Shown piece after piece: positions 33,609 to 42,998 of a stretch of 64,000 nt of DNA. The position numbers and the translations under genes are program-made. Position 1 is the first letter of the stretch. Every line of letters starts with the position of its first letter. Source of the stretch: an uncultured Aquimarina sp. (GTDB lineage: Bacteria > Bacteroidota > Bacteroidia > Flavobacteriales > Flavobacteriaceae); NCBI GenBank assembly GCA_947496705.1, contig CANMDW010000011.1, positions 62,001 through 126,000 on the forward strand, given 5' to 3'. The notes beneath the pieces were generated by a model. It did not search any database, had not been told where the DNA came from, and saw nothing but the letters and a program-made list of their open reading frames with translations.

Positions 33609-35234
33609 ATGTTATCAGTTTCTAATCTTTCGGTTCAATTTGGCAAACGAGTGCTTTTTGATGAAGTGAATACTACTTTTACTCAGGGTAATTGTTATGG
33701 CATTATTGGCGCCAATGGTGCCGGAAAATCTACATTTCTCAAGATTCTCTCTGGTGTAATGGATCCTACTTCGGGTCATGTACATTTAGAACCAGGAAAA
33801 CGAATGTCGGTTTTAGAGCAAAATCATTATGCATATGACGAATATACAGTGTTGGAAACTGTTATTATGGGCAACAAACCCTTGTATAAGATAAAGAAAG
33901 AAATAGATGCACTTTATGCAGATTATACCGATGAAAATGCTGAGAAAATAGGAGAGCTTCAGGTGCAATTTGAAGAAATGAATGGCTGGAATGCAGATAG
34001 TGATGCGGCCACTTTATTATCTAATTTAGGAATCAAAGAAGACTTGCATTATACACAAATGTCAGATCTTGATACCAAACAACGGGTACGTGTGCTACTG
34101 GCACAGTGTCTTTTTGGTAATCCCGATGTATTGATCATGGATGAGCCAACAAACGATCTGGATTATGAAACGATCACCTGGTTAGAGAGTTTTTTGGCAA
34201 ATTATGAAAACACTGTTATTGTAGTATCTCACGATCGTCACTTTTTGGATGCCGTATGTACGCACATCTCAGATATAGACTTTGGAAAAATTAATAATTA
34301 CAGTGGCAACTATACCTTCTGGTACGAATCTTCTCAACTGGCAGCCAGGCAAAGAGCACAGCAAAACAAAAAGGCCGAAGAAAAGAAGAAAGAATTGCAA
34401 GAATTCATTGCGCGATTTAGTGCCAATGTAGCCAAATCAAAACAGGCAACCTCTCGTAAAAAAATGATCGAGAAACTTAATATCGAAGATATTAAACCAT
34501 CCAGCCGAAGGTATCCAGCCATAATTTTTGAAAGAGACAGAGAAGCAGGGGATCAAATTCTAAATATAGAAGGATTGGAAGCAAGTATTGAAGGTGAGAC
34601 CTTGTTTAAGGGTATTGATATTAATCTAGCGAAAGGGGATAAGGTAGTTGTTTTTTCTAAAGATTCGAGAGCTACCACAGTTTTTTATCAGATATTAAAT
34701 GACAAGCAAAAAGCAGATGCCGGTACCTTTGCCTGGGGAATCACAACTACACAATCATATTTACCGGCAGACAATAGCGAATATTTTCAGAATGATCTAA
34801 CTTTGGTTGATTGGTTGCGTCAATGGGCAACTACTGAAGAAGAACGTGAAGAAGTATTTATAAGAGGCTTTCTGGGGAAAATGATTTTTAGCGGAGAAGA
34901 AGCATTGAAAAAGTCCAATGTACTATCCGGAGGAGAAAAAGTGCGTTGTATGTTATCAAAAATGATGATGACCAGAGCCAATGTATTAATGCTGGACGAA
35001 CCTACCAATCACCTGGATCTGGAATCTATCACGGCATTTAATAATTCACTGAAAAAATTTAAAGGTACCGTGTTATTTACTACTCATGATCACGAATTTG
35101 CACAAACCGTAGGCAACCGGGTGATCGAATTAACTCCCGATGGAGTGATCGATCGGTATGCAACATTTGATGAGTATATGAATGACCCAAAGATCAAACA
35201 ACTACGTGAGAAAATGTATGCTGTGAATGTTTGA
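33609..35234 (+). CDS. ABC-F family ATP-binding protein (YbiT-like)
   Basis: A 541-residue soluble protein with two ATPase domains and no membrane segment. Start at 33609 (MLSVSNLSVQFGKRVLF); a longer frame upstream runs through the promoter. Domain 1: Walker A GANGAGKST (34-42), Walker B LIMDEPTNDLD, but the signature is SDLDTKQRVR instead of LSGGQ. Linker helices (about 235-300) form the P-site tRNA motif arm. Domain 2: signature LSGGEKVRC and Walker B LMLDEPTNHLD are canonical, but Walker A reads FSKDSRATT. ABC-F proteins bind ribosomes at the E site and adjust translation. Confidence 0.9.
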   Translation: MLSVSNLSVQFGKRVLFDEVNTTFTQGNCYGIIGANGAGKSTFLKILSGVMDPTSGHVHLEPGKRMSVLEQNHYAYDEYTVLETVIMGNKPLYKIKKEIDALYADYTDENAEKIGELQVQFEEMNGWNADSDAATLLSNLGIKEDLHYTQMSDLDTKQRVRVLLAQCLFGNPDVLIMDEPTNDLDYETITWLESFLANYENTVIVVSHDRHFLDAVCTHISDIDFGKINNYSGNYTFWYESSQLAARQRAQQNKKAEEKKKELQEFIARFSANVAKSKQATSRKKMIEKLNIEDIKPSSRRYPAIIFERDREAGDQILNIEGLEASIEGETLFKGIDINLAKGDKVVVFSKDSRATTVFYQILNDKQKADAGTFAWGITTTQSYLPADNSEYFQNDLTLVDWLRQWATTEEEREEVFIRGFLGKMIFSGEEALKKSNVLSGGEKVRCMLSKMMMTRANVLMLDEPTNHLDLESITAFNNSLKKFKGTVLFTTHDHEFAQTVGNRVIELTPDGVIDRYATFDEYMNDPKIKQLREKMYAVNV

Positions 35235-35347
35235 TCTTGAGTGCTTCTCGTATGAATAAATAGCGCCTTTAACTCTCGCTGTGAGAAATCTTCCGACTTT
35301 ATAAGTTGCAGTTTATATTTCCCGCAACGTCATAGGGTACAGAGCTG

Positions 35348-35576
35348 GTATACGACAAATTTCCCTTCTGGAACTAAAAGTTTGCGTGAGGCCCGCCTGA
35401 CCGGATTTACCCTGTACTGACCGCCCAGGTTGGCTGTCGTTCGTTAGACAGGCGAGTGGGGGTAAAATCAAAAAAACTCTTAACTAAATGACATTGGCCT
35501 TGCCGGCCCGACCCCATCCCGATAGCGGAACTGGGGCACACCCGGAAAATTAAAAAAAGGAAAACTGTCGTACACC
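35348..35576. repeat. 229-bp inverted-repeat element, TACGACAAATTT family (copy F)
   Basis: The left end reads TATACGACAAATTTCCCTT and the right end AAGGAAAACTGTCGTACACC, imperfect inverted copies. The interior holds GAGGCCCGCCTGACCGGAT and other GC-rich dyads. Copies lie at 47222-47548 and 57639-57773. It occupies most of the 572-base gap 35235-35806; the remaining 230 bases before 35807 are AT-rich with no feature I can support. Confidence 0.7.
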
Positions 35577-35806
35577 TTGTTCTCTTCCAAAACGTAAAAT
35601 TAGTCTTGTAAAATCAGAATAATATGTTGATTTTTAAAAAAATAAAGATTATTTTAGATCTTTATTAACACTTATTTATATTTTATTACTACTGCTGCAC
35701 AAAAGATATGACTTCTATACATTCCTACCCCTTACAAAGTCAAAAGTAGTCTGCAGTTTAAGGAATAGCCTTTTTGGCTTTCAAAGTAATTCATAAAATA
35801 ACATCG

Positions 35807-36235
35807 ATGTTATCAAGAAAAATTACCATTTTCTGTTTTCTTAGTTTGACCCTATTTTCTTTTGCTCAATGCAAAACTACTGAAAATAAGGCTACTGTAC
35901 AGGAAAAGCCCATACTTCAACCTTTTAAATCAATGGCAAACAATAAAGCTAGTGTACAATTGAATAAGGATAAATCGATGGAGCTTCATGTGAAGAAGAT
36001 CATAAAATCCGGAGACCCTGCTGCTCATTTTGAATATGTTGTTTATAAAACAGGAACTAAAAGTATTGTAAAACAAGGGTATTTCAGAGGCACTAATGTA
36101 GGTTGGAATGATAATACCTCTTTAAAACTTATACCATATATAGGAATGGAGCAGATTCCCACTTCAGAAAAACTTCATGATACTATCCCTTCGAACTCAC
36201 AAACGCAAATAACTATTATTAAATTAAATAACTAA
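35807..36235 (+). CDS. Small hypothetical lipoprotein
   Basis: A 142-residue lipoprotein. The ATG at 35807 gives a clear signal (FLSLTLFSFAQC, lipid Cys22); a TTG upstream would spoil it. The mature part is a small beta-rich domain with no recognised family. Its stop lies three bases before the start of the giant BNR-repeat protein, so the two form an operon and the lipoprotein may help its export or anchoring; this is inference from position. Confidence 0.65.
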   Translation: MLSRKITIFCFLSLTLFSFAQCKTTENKATVQEKPILQPFKSMANNKASVQLNKDKSMELHVKKIIKSGDPAAHFEYVVYKTGTKSIVKQGYFRGTNVGWNDNTSLKLIPYIGMEQIPTSEKLHDTIPSNSQTQITIIKLNN

Positions 36236-36238
36236 CTC

Positions 36239-39200
36239 ATGACACACAAACTTTACTTTAGAAAATTACTTATTTTATTCCTGCTCCTTGTAGTTTCTTC
36301 TGCATGTGATTCTAATATTGAACCCAAAGTTGTAGAAATAAAACCTCTAGAAAATACCAGGAAACACAAAATTAAAAAGGACCATAATAAGAAAAAAGGA
36401 ATTGAGCTTATAGCAGAATACAAAGCAGATCTTTTAAGACCTATAGGCGCAAAAAAATCTACGTATAAGGATGGTTTTTTGATGACAGAACATCAAAAAG
36501 CAATGAAAAATGTGGTTAGGTCCAAAAGTTCGAGCATTATCAAATGGAAAGAACGCGGACCGGTAAATGTGCCAGGTAGGATACGTGGTATTGTGGTAGC
36601 ACCCGATAATGTCGATAAGTGGTATGCAGGTACGGTAGGTGGCGGACTCTGGGTTACAGAAGATGCAGGAAAGACCTGGGAAAATCTAACAGATTATAAG
36701 GTTCCCAATCTGTCTACATCTACTGTAGCGGTGAGTACAAGTAATCCTAAAATAATATATGTAGGTACAGGCGAACCTTTTGGAAACCTGGATGCTATTG
36801 GTGGAGTAGGAGTGCTTAAAACGACCAATGGCGGACGTAGTTGGGAGTATCTGAATAACACCAAAGATTTCAGCGGAATTGGAAGGTTGGCCTTAAATCC
36901 AGACGACGAAGATAATCTGGTGGTAGCAAGTAGGAATGGTATTTTTGTTACTACTGATGGAGGAAAAACATGGGCCAATACCTTTGAAGGAGAAAATGTT
37001 CAGGATCTTAATTACGATCCAACAGACTTTAACATACTATATGGGGGTGTAAATAGTATAGGGGTTATAAAAAGTATCGATGGAGGGCTCACCTGGGAAC
37101 TAATCCTGGATAAAGATGATTACAATGAGAACCATGCACGCTTTGAGCTGGATGTATCGCCTGCCAACCATAATAAAATTTTTGTTTCTGTATATACACC
37201 TGGTGGTGCGGCAACTACAGCAGTGAGTACAGATTTTTATGTTACAGAAGATGCGGGAGAGACATTTACCTTGCTCGGTTTTGATGGAGATCCGGCTGCA
37301 GGAAACCTGTTGACCGGTCAAGGGTGGTATGATAATCTTCTTATGGCGCATCCGTTTAACGAAAATATCTTTTATACCGGTGGAGTGGTGGCACACAGAG
37401 TGCAAATTGGAATAGGAGTAAGTGGCGGTAAAAAAATCAAAAACAAAGGACTAAAATATACTTTTCAACCGATAGCAGCCGGGTATAACGGAGAACTAAA
37501 TGATTATGTGCATGTAGATCAACACGGTTTGACCTGGATATCAAACTATCCCGAGAAAAAATTCAAGCTGATTCTGGCCAATGACGGAGGAATTTTCCAT
37601 ACAGATTATTTGCGCGATCCGGGAACTACCTTGAATGACTGGTCGACTTTTGCCGTAGGACTTAATTGTACACAGTTTTATGGAGCAGATAAACGTAACG
37701 GGACACAGGATTATATGGCTGGAGCTCAAGATAACGGCACCTGGATATCCTTTACTCAAGATGGTGCAAATGACGAGACACAGTATTTATTTGCTATTGG
37801 AGGTGATGGATTTGAGGTTTTATGGAATTATGATGAGACAAACAAATTTATTGGTGGTTCACAGTTTAATGGTTTTGAACGTTTTGTAAATGGTCAGAGA
37901 TTTAATGCAAGACATGGAGAATCCGGATCGGGTACATCGCCTTTTTATTCTAAAATCGTGAATGCAAATAATAATCCCAATGTTGTTTTTAGTCCTTCTA
38001 TTAGCGGCGTATGGAGATCAGACAATTTTGCTGAAACCTGGACACTCACCCCTATTCCGGATAATTTTTCTTTAAAACCCAGAGCTTCAAGCTCCCTGGA
38101 TGTTTCGGTATCTATTGCCAATCCAGATCATGTATGGGCGGGCAATGTGATGAGTGAGTCGGGTGAATTTGTAATGCATGTTTCTACAGATAATGGTCTT
38201 TCTTATAAGCCAACCACTCCATTTTTGGATCCAAGAGATGGTGTAGATCACGATTATCGTATTTCAGGTTTAGAAACTTCTTCAAATAACGAAAACAGAG
38301 CATATGTTTTGTTTTCTGGACAAGGAGCGGCCAAAGTTATAAAAACAGAAGACTTAGGAGAAACCTGGGAGGATATTTCCGGTTTCTCTTTGGGTGAAGA
38401 CAGAGGATTTCCTGATGTAGCAATACATAGTTTGGTAGAAATGCCTTTTGACGAAAATAGAATTTGGGTAGGAACCGATATCGGAGTTTTTCAGACGTTG
38501 AACGGAGGTAAAAACTGGTCTTTGTTGGCTGGGTTACCGGCATTCTCTGTATGGCAAATGAAAATTGTGAATAATGAAGTAGTAATGGCCACTCATGGTA
38601 GAGGTATTTGGACTGCCGAATTGGAAGAATTAGAAGGGTATGAACCTCCTGCATATTATGCACCTCCAACTATTGTTGATATATTTCAGGAATCTGTAGA
38701 AAACCAAAATGTAGTAGTAACCTATATTCAGGAAAATGAAGATATAGAAGAAATAATAGTATACCTAGATGGAGAAGAGGTGGCTCGTATCACTGATAAT
38801 ATTGAACAGGGAACAGCATTCACGTATATTTTAGAAGACCTGGAAGAAGGGCTGCACAAAGTGGAATTACAAGCAGTAGATAGTCAGCAAGATGCTTCTG
38901 TAACCTCCTCAAAAAAATTGGATGTTATTGGTTTTATGGATCCCGAACCTCTTGTCTCTATAGATACTTTTGAAGCATCAGATGTGTATACCTTTGGTAG
39001 TGAGTTTGTAATTAATACCCTTAATGAAACCGTAAGCCGGCAGGTACTTAATAATTCAGATCACCCATATTTGGATAATACCGAATACCGTACTATTTTA
39101 AAACACCCGATTATTGTTTCTGCCGATACCGGAAACTTTACTTATGAAGATGTGGCTATTACAGAATTTGATCCAAGACCAGGTCGATTTTTTGATTTTG

Positions 39201-39799
39201 TTACCGTAGAGGCATCGAGTGATTTAAAGAATTGGGTGCAATTGGATGCCTATGATGCCGAAAGATTTCCAGAGTGGACAGATGCTTTTAATTCTGGTCC
39301 TTCTCCATCTATAAGCGATGATTTGTTTAAGGAACAAACCATCAATTTGCTTAACTTTTTTCAGGAAGGAGAAACAATTGCAATACGTTTCAGATTGATT
39401 TCTGATCCTTTGTTTAACTCCTTTGGATGGGCAATACGATCTATAAATGCTTCAGAAGAAACGGTAGCAGAAGAAGAAGTGACAGAAGAGGAAGTAACCG
39501 AAGAAGAAACAACAGCAGAAATTGCAGAAGTGATAAAACCTCGTGGTAGTTCAGAAAGACCTCTTTTATACCCAACAGTTTCTGATGGTGAAGTACAGAT
39601 TTCTTCTGCAACTACCATTACCAATAGTATTGTCGAGATATACAGCTTAGGAGGTAAACTTGTACATGCAGAGAAAAGAGGTACATTGAATGACACACAA
39701 CAAACACTATTTTTAAATAAGCTTAAGTCGGGAATGTATCTTGTTAAGGTTTCTGGAGATGGTGGAACAACAGATGTGTCCAGAATTGTGATTCGATAA
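36239..39799 (+). CDS. Large BNR/sortilin-like exported protein with T9SS sorting domain
   Basis: A 1186-residue surface protein. The signal ends in VVSSAC, a possible lipobox. Residues 95-800 carry Asp-box/BNR repeats of the sortilin (VPS10) type: repeated DAGKTWEN, NGGRSWEY, DGGKTWAN, DGGLTWEL, NGGKNWSLL turns, forming beta propellers as in glycosidase-like and adhesin proteins. Residues 810-900 look Ig-like. A Glu/Thr/Val acidic linker (EEEVTEEEVTEEE, about 1079) precedes a C-terminal type IX sorting domain (LYPTVSDGEVQISS ... GMYLVKV). It is secreted across the outer membrane by T9SS; ligand or substrate unknown. Second gene after the small lipoprotein. Confidence 0.88.
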   Translation: MTHKLYFRKLLILFLLLVVSSACDSNIEPKVVEIKPLENTRKHKIKKDHNKKKGIELIAEYKADLLRPIGAKKSTYKDGFLMTEHQKAMKNVVRSKSSSIIKWKERGPVNVPGRIRGIVVAPDNVDKWYAGTVGGGLWVTEDAGKTWENLTDYKVPNLSTSTVAVSTSNPKIIYVGTGEPFGNLDAIGGVGVLKTTNGGRSWEYLNNTKDFSGIGRLALNPDDEDNLVVASRNGIFVTTDGGKTWANTFEGENVQDLNYDPTDFNILYGGVNSIGVIKSIDGGLTWELILDKDDYNENHARFELDVSPANHNKIFVSVYTPGGAATTAVSTDFYVTEDAGETFTLLGFDGDPAAGNLLTGQGWYDNLLMAHPFNENIFYTGGVVAHRVQIGIGVSGGKKIKNKGLKYTFQPIAAGYNGELNDYVHVDQHGLTWISNYPEKKFKLILANDGGIFHTDYLRDPGTTLNDWSTFAVGLNCTQFYGADKRNGTQDYMAGAQDNGTWISFTQDGANDETQYLFAIGGDGFEVLWNYDETNKFIGGSQFNGFERFVNGQRFNARHGESGSGTSPFYSKIVNANNNPNVVFSPSISGVWRSDNFAETWTLTPIPDNFSLKPRASSSLDVSVSIANPDHVWAGNVMSESGEFVMHVSTDNGLSYKPTTPFLDPRDGVDHDYRISGLETSSNNENRAYVLFSGQGAAKVIKTEDLGETWEDISGFSLGEDRGFPDVAIHSLVEMPFDENRIWVGTDIGVFQTLNGGKNWSLLAGLPAFSVWQMKIVNNEVVMATHGRGIWTAELEELEGYEPPAYYAPPTIVDIFQESVENQNVVVTYIQENEDIEEIIVYLDGEEVARITDNIEQGTAFTYILEDLEEGLHKVELQAVDSQQDASVTSSKKLDVIGFMDPEPLVSIDTFEASDVYTFGSEFVINTLNETVSRQVLNNSDHPYLDNTEYRTILKHPIIVSADTGNFTYEDVAITEFDPRPGRFFDFVTVEASSDLKNWVQLDAYDAERFPEWTDAFNSGPSPSISDDLFKEQTINLLNFFQEGETIAIRFRLISDPLFNSFGWAIRSINASEETVAEEEVTEEEVTEEETTAEIAEVIKPRGSSERPLLYPTVSDGEVQISSATTITNSIVEIYSLGGKLVHAEKRGTLNDTQQTLFLNKLKSGMYLVKVSGDGGTTDVSRIVIR

Positions 39800-39840
39800 T
39801 CATCTTTGATTATAAGATACAACTCAAGATGAGTTCTAAT

Positions 39841-39874
39841 AATAAACCTACAGGCAAAAGTTTGTAGGTTTATT
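39841..39874 (+). terminator. Terminator after the BNR protein
   Basis: AATAAACCTACA and TGTAGGTTTATT pair over 12 bases around a 10-base loop, then T-rich sequence, 41 bases after the stop. Confidence 0.8.
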
Positions 39875-39894
39875 TGTTCTGGCAATTGAAAAAA

Positions 39895-40115
39895 GTTTAA
39901 ACCCGTTTTATGCATTAGAACTTCGTGATGAAGCTTTCAGATGCAATAAAATATGACATTTTCTAAGTTTTAGCATAGCACCGCTACGGTTAAACTTTAA
40001 AATGTAGCGTAGCGCTATATTTTGCAGTAGCTGGAAGCTGTAATACCTGCCCGCCTATTTGCCGACACAGGTAGATACGCAGGCGGGGATTTTCTAATGC
40101 ATAAAATGGGTTAAA
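39895..40115. repeat. 221-bp inverted-repeat element, TTTAAAC family (copy C)
   Basis: AGTTTAAACCCGTTTTATGC at the left and TGCATAAAATGGGTTAAAT at the right are inverted copies, followed inward by ATTAGAA / TTCTAAT. A GTAGCG/CGCTAC dyad sits inside. It shares the GTTTAAAC-type core and the preceding CAATTGAAAAAAG with copies B and E, but its arms read CCCGTTTT, not GAACTCAT. It fills the gap 39875-40152. Confidence 0.65.
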
Positions 40116-40152
40116 TCACTTCATATAAAACTCAAGAGAAGTTCATAAAATA

Positions 40153-40752
40153 CTACTTCATTAATCCTTCAAATCTTAAGAACATATAATCTTTAACAGT
40201 AGATTCGAGAGTTTCGGTGGTTTGATTAAAGAACTTGTCGTCGGTAAACAACTGCATAATAAAATATTCATCGAGTTTAATCAAAAGATCAACAGAAACT
40301 GGTTTGAATAATTTACTTTCGATTCCCAAATGATAGAATTGCTTCATATCCTGTAACATTTCAAAAAGGAACTCTTCAATAATTTTCCAGGCGGTAGGAA
40401 AGTGTTCTTTTAATTGTTTTAAATAATTCGACGAGATATCTCTGGCTCCTTTGGTAAGGATACGAATCAACATATCATAATGATAATCTAGTTGCAGCAC
40501 TTCTGCTGCAATTTCGTTTTTATAGGCTTTTAAATAGCCAATTCTTATCCGGGTGATATACTCAAAAATCTCTTCTTTGGTAGTAAAGTATTGATAAATG
40601 GTAGATTTACTTTTGTTCATTAGCCGGGCGAGGTCGTCCATCGTCAATATTCCCAAATTAGCATGTTTCAATTTAGGAAGCATTGCTAGTGTCCATTGTT
40701 CCACTTTTTGATCTTTATCTTTTCGGTTTCGAAGTATAGCTTTTCTTCCCAT
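40153..40752 (-). CDS. TetR/AcrR family transcriptional regulator
   Basis: A 199-residue repressor. The ATG at 40752 (MGRKAILRNRKD) is preferred over a TTG at 40761. Residues 15-65 are the helix-turn-helix domain (LGILTMDDLARLMNKSKSTI, then YQYFTTKEEIFEYI); the rest is the helical ligand and dimer domain. Divergent from the GMC oxidoreductase gene, which it probably controls through the palindrome at 40775-40796. Ligand unknown. Confidence 0.88.
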   Translation of the reverse strand: MGRKAILRNRKDKDQKVEQWTLAMLPKLKHANLGILTMDDLARLMNKSKSTIYQYFTTKEEIFEYITRIRIGYLKAYKNEIAAEVLQLDYHYDMLIRILTKGARDISSNYLKQLKEHFPTAWKIIEEFLFEMLQDMKQFYHLGIESKLFKPVSVDLLIKLDEYFIMQLFTDDKFFNQTTETLESTVKDYMFLRFEGLMK

Positions 40753-40774
40753 ATTCAGCAATTTACTAAAATCG

Positions 40775-40796
40775 AACTATATTTTAAAAAATAGTT
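40775..40796. promoter_or_regulatory. Candidate TetR operator
   Basis: A 22-bp near-perfect palindrome, AACTATATTTT / AAAAAATAGTT (one mismatch), lies 22 bases upstream of the tetR start and between the divergent genes. A second related inverted pair, CTAAAATCGAACT (near 40766) and ATTTTAGTTCGAG (near 40822), frames the promoter region. Confidence 0.55.
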
Positions 40797-40901
40797 TGTT
40801 TTTTTTGAGTACATTGGGGATATTTTAGTTCGAGTATGTTTAAAAAGGAAATAGGGTTTTTAAACAAGCTCTTATCCCAATCTATATATTCAAAGATTTG
40901 T

Positions 40902-42461
40902 ATGAATATTGACGAAACATATGATTATATAATCATAGGCAGCGGTTTTGGAGGCTCGGTAAGCGCTTTACGGCTTTCTGAGAAAGGTTATAAGGTGCTG
41001 GTGATCGAAAAAGGGAAGTGGTATCGACCCAAGGATTTTCCAAAATCCAACTGGAACCTTAAAAAGTGGCTTTGGATGCCTTTCTTTAGATGGTTTGGTA
41101 TTATGAAAATGTCGTTTTTCAGGCATGTGGTGGTGATTTCGGGAACCGGAGTAGGAGGTGGATCTTTGGTATATGCCAACACATTGCCGGTACCCAAAAA
41201 AGAATTTTTCACCTCTGGTAGTTGGAGTAAACTTGCCGGTTGGCAAACAGAACTGGCTCCATTTTACCAAACTGCTTTGCAAATGCTAGGTGCACAGAAA
41301 AACCCAAAACTCTTTGACGGAGATAAAGCCCTAAAGGAGTTGGCTTCTGAAATGAATATAAAAGAAAACTTTGAAGCTACCGACGTGGCCGTATATTTTG
41401 GTACACCTAATGTAACCGTTTCCGATCCTTATTTTGGAGGTAAAGGACCCGATCGCACAGGGTGTAATTACTGTGGAGGATGTATGACTGGTTGTAGGTT
41501 TGGAGCAAAGAACACCCTGGATAAAAACTATTTGTATCTCGCTCAACAATTGGGTGCCCGGGTTCTTGCAGAACAGGAGGTGTATGATGTGGTTCCTTCA
41601 ATAGGAGGATATGAGGTTAAATATAAGCCTTCGACCCGTTTTTTTAAAACTAAAAAATCGGTAAAGGCAAAAGGAGTAATTTTTTCGGGAGGAGTGCTAG
41701 GTACAGTAAAATTATTATTAAAACTGAAGCAAAAATCATTACCCAAACTTTCAGATCGATTAGGATATGACATCCGTACCAATAATGAAAGCCTGATAAG
41801 TGTAACCAACCTTGATGGTAAAAAAGACATGTCGAAGGGAGTGGCTATTGGATCTATTCTCAATACCGATAAGAATAGCCACCTCGAGATTGTAAGATAT
41901 GCCAGGGGGTCTGGTTTTTGGCGATTATCTCACTTGCCATTAACACATGGCAAAAATATGATAGTAAGAGTCATCAAAATGTTAACAAGTTTTATAAAAC
42001 ACCCTGTTTCCTATATTAAATTGTATACAATCAGGGATTGGAGTAAAAGCACGGCCATTTTATTGTTTATGCAAACCCTGGATAGTACATTGAAATTTAG
42101 GCGTAATAGCTTCGGGCGAATGAACACCCGAATTGCCGAAGGCAAAAAACCATCGGCGTTTATTGCTCAGTCTCTTGGTCTGGCAAAACGATACGCTGCT
42201 TTAACCAAAGGAAAAGAGACTGTTTTTGGATTAGAGCCTTTGGCAGGAATTCCTTCTACGGCCCATATTTTGGGTGGAGCTGTGATGGGTGCCGATGCTT
42301 CAGAAGGGGTGATTGATAAAAACAATAAGGTTTTTGGATATAAGCATATGTACATCTGCGACGGTTCTATGATCTCTGCCAATCCTGGTGTAAATCCTTC
42401 GCTTTCTATCACTGCTATTTCAGAAAGAGCAATGAGTAAAATTCCTGATAAAAAAAATTAG
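40902..42461 (+). CDS. GMC family oxidoreductase
   Basis: A 519-residue flavoprotein. I start at 40902, four residues before the usual family start; an ATG at 40836 would add 22 residues. IIIGSGFGGSVSALRLSE (about 10-27) is the FAD fold, GVGGGSLVYAN the GMC signature 1 region, and the end NPGVNPSLSITAISERAM carries the C-terminal active-site/FAD segment. CNYCGGCMTGC (about 190-200) is a Cys cluster seen in cholesterol-oxidase-like bacterial GMC proteins. It oxidises an alcohol, perhaps a sterol or hopanoid-like lipid. Regulated by the divergent TetR gene. Confidence 0.85.
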   Translation: MNIDETYDYIIIGSGFGGSVSALRLSEKGYKVLVIEKGKWYRPKDFPKSNWNLKKWLWMPFFRWFGIMKMSFFRHVVVISGTGVGGGSLVYANTLPVPKKEFFTSGSWSKLAGWQTELAPFYQTALQMLGAQKNPKLFDGDKALKELASEMNIKENFEATDVAVYFGTPNVTVSDPYFGGKGPDRTGCNYCGGCMTGCRFGAKNTLDKNYLYLAQQLGARVLAEQEVYDVVPSIGGYEVKYKPSTRFFKTKKSVKAKGVIFSGGVLGTVKLLLKLKQKSLPKLSDRLGYDIRTNNESLISVTNLDGKKDMSKGVAIGSILNTDKNSHLEIVRYARGSGFWRLSHLPLTHGKNMIVRVIKMLTSFIKHPVSYIKLYTIRDWSKSTAILLFMQTLDSTLKFRRNSFGRMNTRIAEGKKPSAFIAQSLGLAKRYAALTKGKETVFGLEPLAGIPSTAHILGGAVMGADASEGVIDKNNKVFGYKHMYICDGSMISANPGVNPSLSITAISERAMSKIPDKKN

Positions 42462-42664
42462 TCTTCCGGGGGATTCTGAAAATGTCGATAAATAAGATAG
42501 GCACCATAGATAATGAAAACCAGAGTTAAAATAGCTCTGAAATCCCATTCCCATGCTGCTTCTGTTTGAAAGCGATTATATAATCGTAAGCTTCCAAAAA
42601 TGACAAGGGCAATGCCAATCATTAAATCCCAGGTTCTGCGTGGAGATTTATTTTCATCTTCCAT
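42458..42664 (-). CDS. Small two-helix membrane protein
   Basis: A 68-residue protein with two membrane segments (about 13-28 and 43-61) joined by a loop with Trp-Glu-Trp. Conserved as a short gene in flavobacteria; function unknown. Its stop overlaps the converging GMC stop by four bases, and its start is five bases after the DUF2007 gene, so it is the second gene of a small operon. Confidence 0.7.
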   Translation of the reverse strand: MEDENKSPRRTWDLMIGIALVIFGSLRLYNRFQTEAAWEWDFRAILTLVFIIYGAYLIYRHFQNPPED

Positions 42665-42669
42665 ATTGT

Positions 42670-42897
42670 TTAAGAAAGGCTTTTTTCAATAATAGGAATC
42701 GCATCTTCTACATCAGCCTTTTTTACAAAAAGTTGAATGTGATTAGGAACTCCACCTCCAAAACCAGCAACCATTCCCGATTTCATGTCATCCCGGGTGA
42801 TAGAATTGATCCCCCGATCCTGAAGTAAGGTTTGCAGAAACTGAACATTGATCAGGCTACCGGTATAAACTCTCTCATATTCGCTTTCAGGAAACAT
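42670..42897 (-). CDS. DUF2007 family protein (putative signal-transducing)
   Basis: A 75-residue protein with the DUF2007 pattern: YERVYTGSLINVQFLQTLLQ (about 7-26), a Gly-rich centre (GMVAGFGGG), and the end HIQLFVKKADVEDAIPIIE. A small ferredoxin-like fold related to GlnB-like proteins is thought likely. Paired with the small membrane protein downstream. Confidence 0.85.
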   Translation of the reverse strand: MFPESEYERVYTGSLINVQFLQTLLQDRGINSITRDDMKSGMVAGFGGGVPNHIQLFVKKADVEDAIPIIEKSLS

Positions 42898-42998
42898 ATA
42901 GCATTTGTTTTTTAGTAAAATTTTGCACTACGGTGTATTATTTTTAATTTCTAAAGGTGCTATGATAGAGTTAAAAGTTCTAGGTGTAAAGTATTCAA

